64,000 nt of DNA from Dyella humicola (GTDB lineage: Bacteria > Pseudomonadota > Gammaproteobacteria > Xanthomonadales > Rhodanobacteraceae): contig NZ_JAPDPC010000001.1 of the NCBI RefSeq assembly GCF_026283945.1, forward strand, positions 124,001 through 188,000, read 5' to 3'. Positions 24,682 through 34,646 of this stretch are shown here, in pieces; position 1 is the first letter of the stretch, and each line of letters starts with the position of its first letter. The notes beneath the pieces were generated by a model, which saw only the letters and a program-made list of their open reading frames with translations, was not told the DNA's origin and did no database searches. The position numbers were made by a program, and so were the translations under genes.

Positions 24682-26892
24682 ATGCTACGCCTTCGTACGC
24701 TTGTCATAGCCACGTCCATTGCGCTGGCCGCCTGTTCGCAGCAATCGAACGAACAGGCTGCGCCGCCCGCTCCCGCTGCCGCCGGCACCACGCCAGCCAA
24801 GGCATCCACGGCGGCGCCGGCCGCCGAGGTCAGTGCCGTAAACCCGTTCCTCTCCCCCAGCACGCTGCCGTTCGAGGCACCGCCGTTCGACAAGATCAAG
24901 GATGGCGACTACCAGCCAGCGCTAGAGGAGGGCATGAAGCAGCACCTGGAGGAGATCAACAAGATCGCCGACAACCCGGATGCGCCCACCTTCGAGAACA
25001 CCTTCATCCCGATGGAGAAGTCGGGTCAGCTGCTGTCCCGCGTTCGCCGTGCTTTCTTCGCGGTGACGGGTGCCAACACCAACGACGTACTGCAGAAAGT
25101 GCAGCAGGATGAAGCGCCCAGGTTTGCGGAGCATCAGGACGCCATCGTCCTGAATGATAAGCTCTTCAAACGCATCGAGACGATCTACAGTCACCGCGAT
25201 TCGCTCAAGCTCGATCCGGAATCCAAGCGCCTGGTGGAAGTCACCTACAAGAACTTCGTGCGCGGCGGCGCAAAACTTTCCGATGCCGACAAGACCAAGC
25301 TCAAGGACCTCAACAAGGAAGAGTCCGGCCTGCGCGCTCAGTTCACGAAAAAGCTGCTGGCTGGCACCAAGGCCGGTGCGCTGGTGGTGGACGAAAAAGC
25401 CACGCTCGATGGGCTGTCCGATGGCGACATCGCCGCCGCTTCGCAGGCTGCAGCCAGTCGCAAGATGGACGGCAAGTGGGTAATCCCACTGCAGAACACC
25501 ACGCAGCAGCCGGCGTTGCAGAACCTCAACGACCGCGCCACACGCGAGCAGCTGTTCAAGGCGTCGTGGAATCGAGCGGAAAAGGGCGACGACAATGACA
25601 CGCGTGAGCTGATTTCCCGCATCGCGCAGATTCGCGCCGAGCAGGCTAAACTGCTGGGCTTCTCAAGTTATGCCGCATGGAAGCTGGAAGACCAGATGGC
25701 CAAGACGCCGGAAACGGCGCTCACCTTCATGGACAAGTTGGCCCCGCCTGCCACCGCGCGTGCCGGGCGCGAGGCGCAAGATATCCAGGACGTGATCGAC
25801 CAGCAGAAGGGCGACTTCAAGGTTGAGGCGTGGGACTGGAATCACTACGCCGAGCAAGTCCGCAAGGCCAAGTTCGATCTTGACGAATCGCAGATCAAAC
25901 CGTACTTCGAGCTGGACAACGTGCTGCAGAACGGCGTGTTTTACGCAGCCAACCAGCTCTACGGTCTGACCTTCAAGGAGCGCAAAGACATCCCCGTCTG
26001 GCAGCCTGACGTACGCGTGTTCGAAGTATTCGACAAGGATGGCACCTCCATGGCGCTGTTCTACGCCGACTACTTCAAGCGCGACAACAAGAACGGCGGC
26101 GCCTGGATGAGCAACCTGGTGGCGCAGTCCAAGCTGATGGGCACCAAGCCGGTGGTGTTCAACGTCGCCAACTTCACCAAGCCCGCGCCGGGCCAGCCAG
26201 CGCTGCTGTCGTTTGACGACGTCATCACCATGTTCCACGAGTTCGGTCATGGCCTGCATGGCATGTTCGCGAATTCCGAGTATCCGAGTCTTTCGGGTTC
26301 GGCAACGGCGCGCGATTTCGTGGAGTTCCCGTCGCAGTTCAACGAGCACTGGGCCACCGATCCGAAGATCTTTGCCAACTTCGCGAAGAACTATAAGACC
26401 GGCGAGCCGATGCCGCAGGAACTGGTCGAGAAGATCAAGAAGGCCAAGACCTTCAACAAAGGCTACGACATGACCGAGTTGCTCTCGGCCGCGTTGCTGG
26501 ACATGAGCTGGCACAGCCTGTCGGCCGATGCGCCGAAACAGGACCCGAACAGGTTCGAGATGGACGCGCTCACCAAGGCCAAGATCAACCTGAGCTATGT
26601 GCCGCCGCGCTATCGCTCCAGCTATTTCTCGCACATCTGGGGTGGTGGCTATGCCGCGGGTTACTACGCCTACCTGTGGACGGAAATGCTCGCCGATGAT
26701 GCCTTCCAGGGCTTCGTCGACAAGGGCGGCCTGACACGGGAGAACGGCGACCGCTTCCGCGCGATGATTCTTTCGCAGGGCAACACGCAGGACCTCGCCA
26801 CGATGTACAGGAACTGGCGTGGCAAGGATCCGAGCATCGAACCGATGCTGCTTAATCGTGGTCTGAAGGAAACACCGCCGCAGAAGCAATGA
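24682..26892 (+). CDS. dcp: M3-family zinc metallopeptidase lipoprotein (Dcp-like)
   Basis: A 736-residue peptidyl-dipeptidase/oligopeptidase of the M3 family. The ATG at 24682 follows GGGGAA and opens a lipoprotein signal (TSIALAACSQQ, lipobox LAAC), followed by an Ala/Pro linker, so the enzyme is exported and lipid-anchored. The zinc site HEFGHGLHGM begins at about residue 519, with the third ligand Glu in the next helix region. The late block YVPPRYRSSYFSHIWGGGYA is the family's substrate-binding signature. It digests peptides in the periplasm. A strong terminator follows, so it is monocistronic. Confidence 0.95.
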   Translation: MLRLRTLVIATSIALAACSQQSNEQAAPPAPAAAGTTPAKASTAAPAAEVSAVNPFLSPSTLPFEAPPFDKIKDGDYQPALEEGMKQHLEEINKIADNPDAPTFENTFIPMEKSGQLLSRVRRAFFAVTGANTNDVLQKVQQDEAPRFAEHQDAIVLNDKLFKRIETIYSHRDSLKLDPESKRLVEVTYKNFVRGGAKLSDADKTKLKDLNKEESGLRAQFTKKLLAGTKAGALVVDEKATLDGLSDGDIAAASQAAASRKMDGKWVIPLQNTTQQPALQNLNDRATREQLFKASWNRAEKGDDNDTRELISRIAQIRAEQAKLLGFSSYAAWKLEDQMAKTPETALTFMDKLAPPATARAGREAQDIQDVIDQQKGDFKVEAWDWNHYAEQVRKAKFDLDESQIKPYFELDNVLQNGVFYAANQLYGLTFKERKDIPVWQPDVRVFEVFDKDGTSMALFYADYFKRDNKNGGAWMSNLVAQSKLMGTKPVVFNVANFTKPAPGQPALLSFDDVITMFHEFGHGLHGMFANSEYPSLSGSATARDFVEFPSQFNEHWATDPKIFANFAKNYKTGEPMPQELVEKIKKAKTFNKGYDMTELLSAALLDMSWHSLSADAPKQDPNRFEMDALTKAKINLSYVPPRYRSSYFSHIWGGGYAAGYYAYLWTEMLADDAFQGFVDKGGLTRENGDRFRAMILSQGNTQDLATMYRNWRGKDPSIEPMLLNRGLKETPPQKQ

Positions 26893-26906
26893 CTTCTTGG
26901 TGTTGA

Positions 26907-26943
26907 AAAAGGAAAGGGCCGGCTACTCCGGCCCTTTCCTTTT
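26907..26943 (+). terminator. Rho-independent terminator after the M3 peptidase
   Basis: AAAAGGAAAGGGCCGG pairs perfectly with CCGGCCCTTTCCTTTT around a five-base loop, 15 bases after the stop. The A/T tracts on both sides make it bidirectional. Confidence 0.95.
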
Positions 26944-27615
26944 GGACGGCTATCAAGACCATTCACGACTTGCCGACAAGCTGCCGGGTCCGGTGCGATA
27001 GAACACCAGCTGAGTTGACACGGGTGGACAGGGCGCGCAAAGGCTCATAAATGAGCTATTGGCGGCTTAATGGGTCATATAAGAGCTATGAAGCGTCAAG
27101 AATTCGAATTCGCCAGCCCGTCGGTCGAAGCCATCGGGCGCAATTTGGGTGCTTTGGCGCGACAGGCCCGTGTCGCACGCAAGTGGAGCATGGCGATTCC
27201 ATCGGCCAAGAGTTCTCGAAAAGTAGGATTGCGCAGGCTGGCGAGGAGCCTTGGTCAATTCGACAAGGGCCACGGAATCCACTGGACCAGTCGATAGCCT
27301 GTTGGCGCTCGTGGAAAACTGACCATCGCTGCTCATTGATAGTTGACCAGGGCGGACCCGAAATCGCCGCACCTTCGCGTACACCGCCATGGCCTGCACC
27401 TCGCCTTTCCACTGGATCGGATCCCGCGGGCCATTGAAGAACACCATGGTCAAAAGTAAAGACACTCTCGGCCTGGACGAGGCAGCGTAATGGTGCCCGT
27501 CGGGGTATAAGCTGTGTGTTCAGGGGTGCAGCGTCTTGATGAATCGGTAACGCATTCTCGAGACGCGACTCGGCACGGATTGCCATAACCAGGTCCGGAT
27601 GGGGCGCGCTGGGGC
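26944..27615. other. Intergenic region containing a decayed regulator gene
   Basis: About 670 bases between the peptidase terminator and the large regulator. It holds an HTH-gene-like remnant (27088-27297) with a palindrome upstream (GCTCATAAATGAGC, 27043-27056) and a TTGACA at 27015-27020. The rest shows no intact frame; several frames read as fragments of protein. Confidence 0.45.
27088..27297 (+). pseudogene. Remnant of an Xre/HipB-like antitoxin gene
   Basis: The frame from ATG 27088 opens MKRQEFEFASPSVEAIGRNL, then GALARQARVARKWSM, which resembles the start of HTH antitoxins (ALARQARVARxWSMxELA). After WSM the expected HTH is missing and the reading changes character, as after a frameshift or deletion. 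No toxin gene follows. The palindrome GCTCATAAATGAGC upstream may be its former operator. The call rests on pattern alone. Confidence 0.35.
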
Positions 27616-30162
27616 ATGGCGAACGAAAAGCAGCCAGAAAAGCAGCCGGAAGATCAGGAGAAACCCCCGGCGTTCGCCTTTGCGAACGTGGTCGTCGACG
27701 CGTGGGCCCATCGGGTGACGCGCGATGGACGTGAAATTACCGTGGAGCCGAAAGCTTTTGCCGTGTTGCTGAAGCTGCTTGCGCATCCAGGCCAGTTGAT
27801 CGGCCGTGACGACCTGCTGGACGCCGTGTGGGGGCACAACTTCGTCACGCCTTCTACACTCAGCCGCGTCATTGCGCATCTGCGAAGGGCGATGGCGGAC
27901 GACGCCGAACAGCCGCGTTATATCCAGACCGTGCACGGCCTGGGCTACCGCTTCATCGCGCCGCTCAGTGAGCAGCAAGCGGAGCAGGCGGAGGAGCCCG
28001 CACCGGCGCTGAGCTTCGTGCCGCCGGCTCGTGCCCGCCTGCCGCAACGGGCCGACCCGTTGATCGGACGCGACGACGACATCACCCAGCTCGGCCACCT
28101 GCTGCAGGATGGCCGCCTGGTGACGGTGGCTGGAGCGGGTGGCATCGGCAAGACGCAGGCCGCCTTGGAAGTGGCGCGGAGCGTCACCCGGGATTTTCTG
28201 GACGGCGTGTGGTTATTCGACTGCACGGCGCAATCCGACGGTGAGGGGCTCGCACGCTGGCTGGCCGGCCTGTTTGATATACGCCTCACGGCGGGTATGG
28301 ACGAATTGATGACACGTCTTGGCGCCCTGCTGCGGACGCGTCACGTGCTGCTGGTGTTCGACAACTGCGAACGCATCGCCGCGCCGTTAGGCGCGGCGAT
28401 CGAGGCCTTGCTGGCGGCAAGCGTGGATCCGCGCGTGCTGGTCACCAGCCAGCACCGCCTGAACTGCCAGGGGGAAACGCTCTACTGGCTCCCGCCGCTG
28501 GATGTACCGCCGGTGGGCGAATGGAACACGGACGAGGATGTCGCCCGCCTGTCCGAGGTGCCTTCGGTGAAGCTGCTGCTGACGCGCTCGCGTGCGTTTG
28601 CATCGGGCTTTGCGCTGACGCTGGCCAATGCGGCCACGGTCGCTGAGATCTGCCGTCGCCTGGATGGATTGCCTCTGGCCTTGGAGATTGCGGCGGCACG
28701 GCTACGCCTGCTCAGCCCCGAACAGTTGCTGCAGCGCATGGACGTCCATTTGCTGAATATCGCCGAGGGCTGTCCCAGCTGGCCCGCCCGCCACCAGACG
28801 TTGCGCGCGCTCATCGACTGGAGCTTTGCGTTGTTGTCCGGGCGCGAGTGCTCGCTGCTTGGCGGCCTCAGTGTCTTCATTGGTCCATGCACGCTGGGCG
28901 GCGCCAACGCGGTCGGCGCGGTGTTCGGTCTCTATGACGAACAGGTGGTGGATGCGTTGGGTGGGCTAGTCGACAAGTCCTTGCTGGTCGTCAACACCGC
29001 TACGCTGCCGCCGCACTATCGCCTGCTCGACAGCGTGAGGCTCTACGCCCTGGAGAAACTTGCCGAGAACGGCGATGTGGAACGCGTGCGCGACGCGCAT
29101 CTGGCGCATTTCGTGCGTCTTGCCGAACGTGTCGACGCGGAAATACGCGGCGAGCACGAGCAGTTGTGGTGCGATCGGGTCAGGCACGAATGGGCCGATC
29201 TGCACGCTGCCTTCGACTATGCCGTGTCGCGACGGGATCGCGTCGAGATGGCGCTGGCCCTGAGCGGCAACCTGTGTTGGTACTTCAGGATGGGCGCCGA
29301 CTACGGCGAGGCCGTGCGCTGGCTCGACCAGGCGCTGCGCCTGGAGCCGGCACTGACGCGGCAGCGGGCGCAGGCACTGATTGCTTGCGGCGTCATGCAA
29401 CACCAGTTACAGGTGCACGAGCGCGCGCAGGCACTGCTGCGCGACGGCATCGCGTTGGCCGAGCAGCTGGGGGAGTCGGGCCTGGCGGGTGCCGGCCGGG
29501 CCGTACTGGCGTTTGAGTTGGCGACGTCCGGAGATATCGCCGGCGCGGAGGCCTGTGCGGCATCAGCGCAGGTCATCGCGGATGTTCAGGGCGACGCGTG
29601 GCTACGCTCGATGGCGCTTATGGGGCGCGGCATGGCCTTCGCACTGGGTGAGCAGCACCGCGAGGCGGAGGCTTGCCTCGCCGAAGCTTTCGATGCGGTG
29701 TCGACGCCGGGCCATGGCGTGTATCAGCAGGCATACGTCCTGATCAACCGGGCCTTGCAGCGCTACTACCTGGGCCAAATGCCCGGCGCGGCCGGGGACT
29801 GGCTGGCTACCATCGAAGCCTTCGTCGAACTCGAGGACTGGCGCGGCGTGGCCGGCTGCGTGGAAGGCGCCGCTTATTTGCTGAGCGAGCGTGGCGACGT
29901 AAAGCGGGCCGCGCGCTTCCTGGCTGCTGCAGCGCACGTCCGCGAATTGACCGCCGCGCCGCTCATGCCGCAATGGCGAAAGGCGCAGGCGATGGTCGAA
30001 GCGGTGGTCCGCGATGCGCTCGGGCCATCCATCGAACCGGTGCAGAAGGACGCTGTCACCACGCGCTTCACCGAGATCGTGGCGGAAGCCCGCACGGCCT
30101 TGGCAGAAGTAGCGGCCAATCAGTCTGCTCGCGCCGACGTCGGTAGACGCTCCAGATCGTAA
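27616..30162 (+). CDS. Winged-helix transcriptional regulator with NTPase domain
   Basis: An 848-residue protein. Residues ~15-112 form an OmpR/PhoB-type winged helix (EPKAFAVLLKLLAHPGQLIG; TVHGLGYRFIAPL). An NB-ARC/STAND-like ATPase follows with Walker A GAGGIGKTQAAL near residue 173 and Walker B LLVFDNCER near 250. The C-terminal ~380 residues are helical repeats of TPR type. This layout matches the large CadC-like/LuxR-like STAND regulators common in Burkholderia and Xanthomonadales, which switch transcription on after ligand-driven oligomerisation. Ligand and targets are unknown. It converges with the SulP gene 27 bases downstream. Confidence 0.85.
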   Translation: MANEKQPEKQPEDQEKPPAFAFANVVVDAWAHRVTRDGREITVEPKAFAVLLKLLAHPGQLIGRDDLLDAVWGHNFVTPSTLSRVIAHLRRAMADDAEQPRYIQTVHGLGYRFIAPLSEQQAEQAEEPAPALSFVPPARARLPQRADPLIGRDDDITQLGHLLQDGRLVTVAGAGGIGKTQAALEVARSVTRDFLDGVWLFDCTAQSDGEGLARWLAGLFDIRLTAGMDELMTRLGALLRTRHVLLVFDNCERIAAPLGAAIEALLAASVDPRVLVTSQHRLNCQGETLYWLPPLDVPPVGEWNTDEDVARLSEVPSVKLLLTRSRAFASGFALTLANAATVAEICRRLDGLPLALEIAAARLRLLSPEQLLQRMDVHLLNIAEGCPSWPARHQTLRALIDWSFALLSGRECSLLGGLSVFIGPCTLGGANAVGAVFGLYDEQVVDALGGLVDKSLLVVNTATLPPHYRLLDSVRLYALEKLAENGDVERVRDAHLAHFVRLAERVDAEIRGEHEQLWCDRVRHEWADLHAAFDYAVSRRDRVEMALALSGNLCWYFRMGADYGEAVRWLDQALRLEPALTRQRAQALIACGVMQHQLQVHERAQALLRDGIALAEQLGESGLAGAGRAVLAFELATSGDIAGAEACAASAQVIADVQGDAWLRSMALMGRGMAFALGEQHREAEACLAEAFDAVSTPGHGVYQQAYVLINRALQRYYLGQMPGAAGDWLATIEAFVELEDWRGVAGCVEGAAYLLSERGDVKRAARFLAAAAHVRELTAAPLMPQWRKAQAMVEAVVRDALGPSIEPVQKDAVTTRFTEIVAEARTALAEVAANQSARADVGRRSRS

Positions 30163-30189
30163 GCCGTGGTGAGCCCGGTTTCGTTTTCT

Positions 30190-31884
30190 TCAGGCTTTCC
30201 AGTCCACCGCATGCTCCTCGAGGTAGGCGTCGACCGCGGCACCGATGGTGGGATAGAGCGCACCGAATCGCTCCAGCAAGTCGAAGCGCTTCAGTTTTTG
30301 TTTGACCGGGTCCTTCATCTCCGCGAACCGCAGCTCGACGCCGGACTCGCGCAGTGACTGTTCCAGTTCGGCAAGCATGTCCGCCGAGGTCACGTCGATG
30401 CTGGTGACCGGCTCGGCAGCCACGGTGATCCGCCGCACCGGCGTCGGCGATTGCGCCACGGCCTCGAGCACGCGTTGGTGGAACAACTCGGCATTGGCAA
30501 AGAAGAGGGGGGCATCCCAGCGGAACAGCACCAGGCCAGGAATGAGCCGCGCCTCGGGATAGCGCTTGATGTCGTGGTAGCCCCGGATGCCGTCGACACG
30601 ACCCATAACGGCGTAGTGCGGCCGCCAGCCGTCCCAAAGAAATTCAATGATCGCGAGGCCGATCGCGATGCCAATGCCGGGAATCACTCCCAGCATCGCG
30701 ACACCGACGAAGCAGGCCATCGAGAGCCAGAACTCCCACGGCTGAATGCGCAAGATGCGGCGAAGGTCACTGAACTCGAACAGGCCGATCGCCGAGGCGA
30801 TCACCACGGCCGCCAGCGCGCTGCTCGGCAGGTGCTCCAGCAGGTTCGGTGCCACCAGCAGCAACAGGGCCACCGCCAAGGCACCAACCACACCGGTTAG
30901 CTGGGTCTTCGCGCCCGCGGCTTCGGCGACCGGTGTGCGCGAGGAGCTGCTGCTGATCGGGAATCCCTGGAACAGCCCAGCCGCCAGATTCGCAGCACCG
31001 AGGCCGATCATCTCCTGGTTCGGATCGACGGCGACGTGGGTCCTGGCCGCGTACGTGCGCGACAGGACGCTCGTGTCGGCGAACGCCACCATGGCGACGG
31101 CGCAGCCGCCGATCAGCACCTGGCCGAGGTCGGCCAGGCCGATCCACGGCAGTGCGAAAGATGGCAGGCCCTGCGGCAGCGGACCGAGCACCTTAACCCC
31201 CGCGCTGTGATCCAGGCCAAATGCACCGACCACGATCGTGGCGGCCACGACTGCAATCAGGAGCCCGGGAATTCGCTGCCAGCGCTTGAGCAGCAGGATG
31301 ACCAGCAGCGTACCGATGCCGATCGCGAACGCCGTCCAGTTGGCCTGGCCGCCGAGGATGGCTTGGGTGATTCGTACGAGGTTGCGCAGCGGCCCCGCAC
31401 TATCGATGGAAAAGCCGAGCAGCTTGGGCAGCTGGCTGATGAGTACCGTGAGCGCGATGCCGTTCATGTAGCCGTAGCGAATCGGCTTGGACAACAGCTC
31501 GGTGACAAATCCCAGGCGCATGACCCCGATCAGGATGCACACCAACCCCGACACGATCGCCATTAGGCTCGCCACAGCCACGGCGCGCATCGGATCGCCG
31601 GCAGAGAGAGGCAGCACGACCGCAAGAATCACCGCGGCTAGCGAGGAATCCGGCCCCAGCACCAGAATGCGGCTAGGGCCAAACAGCGCGTAGGCGATGA
31701 GGGGAACGATGGTGGCATAGAGGCCATAGATCCCCGGGACACCCGACGCCACGGCGTAGGCAATGCCGACAGGGATCAGCATCGTGGTCAGCACCAGGCC
31801 GGCCATCAGGTCATGTGGCAGCCACGCCGCCTGGTATTGGCGGGCGATGCGCAGTCCGGGTAGCCAACGCTGCCAGCCGTTCAT
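30190..31884 (-). CDS. SulP-family anion transporter with STAS domain
   Basis: A 564-residue inner-membrane permease from ATG 31884 (AAGGACAAGG upstream). The SulP signature appears early (GLVLTTMLIPVGIAYAVASG, then PGIYGLYATIVPLIAYALFG), with about 12-14 hydrophobic helices to residue ~430. A cytoplasmic STAS domain follows at the C-terminus (EPVTSIDVTSADMLAELEQS). Members carry sulfate, bicarbonate or other anions with H+ or Na+. The substrate cannot be told from sequence. No carbonic anhydrase or sulfur-assimilation gene is adjacent. Confidence 0.93.
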   Translation of the reverse strand: MNGWQRWLPGLRIARQYQAAWLPHDLMAGLVLTTMLIPVGIAYAVASGVPGIYGLYATIVPLIAYALFGPSRILVLGPDSSLAAVILAVVLPLSAGDPMRAVAVASLMAIVSGLVCILIGVMRLGFVTELLSKPIRYGYMNGIALTVLISQLPKLLGFSIDSAGPLRNLVRITQAILGGQANWTAFAIGIGTLLVILLLKRWQRIPGLLIAVVAATIVVGAFGLDHSAGVKVLGPLPQGLPSFALPWIGLADLGQVLIGGCAVAMVAFADTSVLSRTYAARTHVAVDPNQEMIGLGAANLAAGLFQGFPISSSSSRTPVAEAAGAKTQLTGVVGALAVALLLLVAPNLLEHLPSSALAAVVIASAIGLFEFSDLRRILRIQPWEFWLSMACFVGVAMLGVIPGIGIAIGLAIIEFLWDGWRPHYAVMGRVDGIRGYHDIKRYPEARLIPGLVLFRWDAPLFFANAELFHQRVLEAVAQSPTPVRRITVAAEPVTSIDVTSADMLAELEQSLRESGVELRFAEMKDPVKQKLKRFDLLERFGALYPTIGAAVDAYLEEHAVDWKA

Positions 31885-32088
31885 GCCTTGTCCTTTGTTG
31901 ATACCAACAGATGCATGCGGCGGCTCACGTCCATGAGTTTCCTGGCGCGTCCTCACACCCCTCAGTCAGCTTCGTTGCGGGTCGCGGGCGGACATCCGGA
32001 GCACGTCAAAGGCCGAATGTGTGGGCAGCCATACGAGGGCGCCCGCCACCATCGCACCGATGGTCATCATCACTCAATCGACGTGTTC

Positions 32089-33033
32089 TCAGGGGCGCAG
32101 CGTGGCCGTCAGCATGATCGGCTGGTCCGTATGCCCGTTGGGGCCGCGGAATTCGTAAATCCATCGCGAGCGAAGCTCGATATTGCTGCCCATCCATCGG
32201 TGGGCCCAGGAAACCTGGGGACCGACGCCCATCGCAAGCCCATTGTTTGCCTCGTAGTTCGCGCCTCGGCCCGGCATGCTGCCAGGGTCGGAGTTGGGCG
32301 TTTCGATGGCCGCAGCGACGCCGCCAACGGCCCAGCCATTCGACGTTCGTTTCATCAGCATCGTCTCAAAGCGTCCGATGAAGCCGTTCTGATACATCGC
32401 GTTGGATTTTTGCGAGAACACACCCATCGCGAAAACGGTGGAAGATTCGACGTCGGAGCCCGGAAAGACCCGGGTGTAGGCCACTCGGGGCCGGATGCTC
32501 CAGACGTCCATGGCAGTACTGTTGGGGCGCCCGTATTGATAGCCGTGTGAGGTCGAGGCCATGCCCAGCGAAATGGCGATGCGGTCGGTCTGGCTGATGT
32601 GATAGCTGGCTACGACCGGGACAAAGCTGGCTGCGTAGTTGGCATTGGTTGGATTGACACCGAGCGCATCCGATTCGACGCCGGGAGGCAGTGGGGTTGC
32701 ATAGGCAGAGCTAGCCAGCGATGCAATGCTCCATCGTCCGTGCCCTGCGCCCCATGCATGCATGTCGCTCATTTCAGGGAACGTCCACGTTTCGCCGAAC
32801 TCTGTAGCGGCCTGAACAGCGTCCGGGACCGGTGTGAGGGGCGCCGGCATGCCCGCATCAGACATCGTGCCGGGATGCCCCGCCCAGTCCGGGCCGCTTT
32901 GCCCCAGTCGCGCAGACGATGTGCCCTGTGAGCCGGTGGCCTGGGGGTCCGCGCCCCCGCCTCCAGCGAGCACCGGCACCGACCAGATCAGCGCCACCAG
33001 CGATACGGTGGCGGTACGGAATAGCGGACTCAT
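32089..33033 (-). CDS. Outer-membrane channel-like protein (Phenol_MetA_deg family)
   Basis: A 314-residue exported protein. The start at 33033 follows GGGGGG at good spacing and opens a signal peptide (TVSLVALIWSVPVLA) cut before GGGGAD. Alternating hydrophobic strands and the aromatic C-terminal half (ELRSRWIYEFRGPNGHTDQP) fit a beta-barrel of the MetA-pathway/SphA-like family. It may pass hydrophobic molecules across the outer membrane. A paralogue lies at 34647-35597. Function by family only. Confidence 0.75.
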   Translation of the reverse strand: MSPLFRTATVSLVALIWSVPVLAGGGGADPQATGSQGTSSARLGQSGPDWAGHPGTMSDAGMPAPLTPVPDAVQAATEFGETWTFPEMSDMHAWGAGHGRWSIASLASSAYATPLPPGVESDALGVNPTNANYAASFVPVVASYHISQTDRIAISLGMASTSHGYQYGRPNSTAMDVWSIRPRVAYTRVFPGSDVESSTVFAMGVFSQKSNAMYQNGFIGRFETMLMKRTSNGWAVGGVAAAIETPNSDPGSMPGRGANYEANNGLAMGVGPQVSWAHRWMGSNIELRSRWIYEFRGPNGHTDQPIMLTATLRP

Positions 33034-33399
33034 CGCCATGCCCCCCAAGAAGAGCATTTAGTCAGTCATTGACTACGCGGAGAGCGCGGGGCTAGTCGTC
33101 GGCGGCTGCCGGCATCATGAAAGTCGTGGAGCTGTCGGCACGAAACCTTCCGTCGCGACGACTAGGTGCGCTTTCAGGCGCGTATTTAGACACCACGCGC
33201 GTCAATCTGCCGTGCATAGGAATGTGAATCGCATGCACTGCGTGACGAGATCTTCATGGCCGCGGCGATAAGTTTGACGGACAAAGCAAGGCTGGTGCGG
33301 CCGCCGCCGCTCCTTCGTGCCAACGACGGCGAGCTTAATGGCCGTCGACGGGAAGGTTCGTTTGCATGCCAGGTCCAGGGCGAACATGAGGGCGATGCG
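33034..33399. promoter_or_regulatory. Divergent intergenic region before ppk2
   Basis: About 365 bases between the minus-strand channel gene and ppk2. The ppk2 frame is open upstream to 33256, but family length and the start context place its ATG at 33400. Both promoters should be here; no strong consensus boxes were identified. Confidence 0.4.
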
Positions 33400-34221
33400 A
33401 TGGCAAAGGACAAAAAGGCAGCCAAGGGAGACGAGCCCGCCGAGCGGACGAAACTCAAGAACAAGGACTATCAGAACGAGCTGCAGAAGCTGCATGTCGA
33501 ACTGGTGAAGCTGCAAGGCTGGGTGCAAAAGCAGGGTTCCAAGATTTGCATCGTTTTCGAAGGGCGTGACGGCGCAGGCAAGGGTGGCGCCATCAAGGCC
33601 ATCACCGAGCGGGTGAGTCCGCGCGTGTTCCGAGTGGTTGCGCTGCCAGCACCCACCGATCGCGAGAAGAGCCAGATGTATATCCAGCGCTACCTGCCCC
33701 ATTTGCCGGCGGCGGGCGAGATCGTGATTTTCGATCGCAGCTGGTACAACCGGGCGGGCGTCGAGCGTGTGATGGGCTTTTGCACCGACGAACAGGTTGA
33801 GAGCTTCCTGCACGTGGCGCCGCTGGTGGAGCGCGGCATGGTCGCTTCGGGCCTCACCCTGCTCAAGTATTGGCTGGAGGTCGATGAAGCCGAGCAGACG
33901 CGGCGTTTGCAGGGGCGCATCGACGATGGGCGCAAGATCTGGAAGCTGTCGTCGATGGACCTGAAGTCCTATGGCCGCTGGTACGACTACTCGCGCGCAC
34001 GCGACGCCATGTTCCGCGCCACCGACACGGAATTTGCGCCGTGGCTGGTGGTCAACTCCAACGATAAGCGCCGCGCCCGTCTCAACATCATCAACGACCT
34101 GCTCAACCGCATTCCGTACAAGGAAGTGCCGCGCGAAAAAGTGGTCCTGCCCAAGCGCGAGAAACGCGGTGATTACCGCGAGCCGGATTATCCATACCGC
34201 TTCATCGACGAAAAATTCTGA
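33400..34221 (+). CDS. ppk2: Polyphosphate kinase 2
   Basis: A 273-residue class I PPK2, which uses polyphosphate to phosphorylate nucleoside diphosphates (or makes polyphosphate in reverse). Walker A is FEGRDGAGKGGAIKAI (residues ~54-68), the Walker B/lid region is IFDRSWYNRAGVERVMG, and RWYDYSRARDAMF and NSNDKRRARLN complete the family pattern. A Lys-rich N-terminus of ~20 residues precedes the fold. Upstream frames to 33256 are excluded because length and similarity begin at ATG 33400. A small RRM-like gene follows 56 bases later. Confidence 0.95.
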   Translation: MAKDKKAAKGDEPAERTKLKNKDYQNELQKLHVELVKLQGWVQKQGSKICIVFEGRDGAGKGGAIKAITERVSPRVFRVVALPAPTDREKSQMYIQRYLPHLPAAGEIVIFDRSWYNRAGVERVMGFCTDEQVESFLHVAPLVERGMVASGLTLLKYWLEVDEAEQTRRLQGRIDDGRKIWKLSSMDLKSYGRWYDYSRARDAMFRATDTEFAPWLVVNSNDKRRARLNIINDLLNRIPYKEVPREKVVLPKREKRGDYREPDYPYRFIDEKF

Positions 34222-34277
34222 CGGACGCGGGCGATGGTGCCAGCGCTGCAGAGGACGGTTGTTTCGGGAGGGCGTTC

Positions 34278-34541
34278 ATGACCCGCTTACTGCTTGGCAA
34301 TATCGAACCGGGCACGTCCGAAGAGGAGGTTGCAGCCTTCCTCGACAAGTACGGTTTTCCGGCCTATGACCGCATCGAGCAGGTGCCCGGCGACGGTTCG
34401 CGGCCTGCCGTCCTGCTGACCTACATTGGCGTCACGGAATCGGCGCTGGAGAAATTGCGTCCGCGTGTCCATCACGTGTTCTGGAAAAGGCGCGAACTCA
34501 ACGTGATGATCCTGGGCGATCACACGGACCACGCGGAGTGA
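34278..34541 (+). CDS. Small RNA-recognition-motif-like protein
   Basis: An 87-residue single-domain protein with the RRM strand-helix plan: RLLLGNIEPGTSEEEVAAFL (first strand and helix), a PAVLLTYIGV third strand and a final VFWKRRELNVMIL strand. The aromatic residues of RNP1 are poorly conserved, so RNA binding is plausible but not certain. It follows ppk2 in the same orientation and may be co-transcribed. Confidence 0.7.
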   Translation: MTRLLLGNIEPGTSEEEVAAFLDKYGFPAYDRIEQVPGDGSRPAVLLTYIGVTESALEKLRPRVHHVFWKRRELNVMILGDHTDHAE

Positions 34542-34646
34542 GCGCCGCCCGCCTGAGATCGAGTCGACGGCCAGGGAAGGCATGCTTTTGAGACGCCAGG
34601 ATGGCCAGCTTCTGCTGCACGGCGGGTCTCGCGGCCTTCGTAACGG

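Noticed and set aside
25663-26889. 408-codon minus-strand open frame opposite the M3 peptidase
   Set aside because: It mirrors a GC-biased gene, has no domain, and composition is typical of antisense frames in high-GC DNA.
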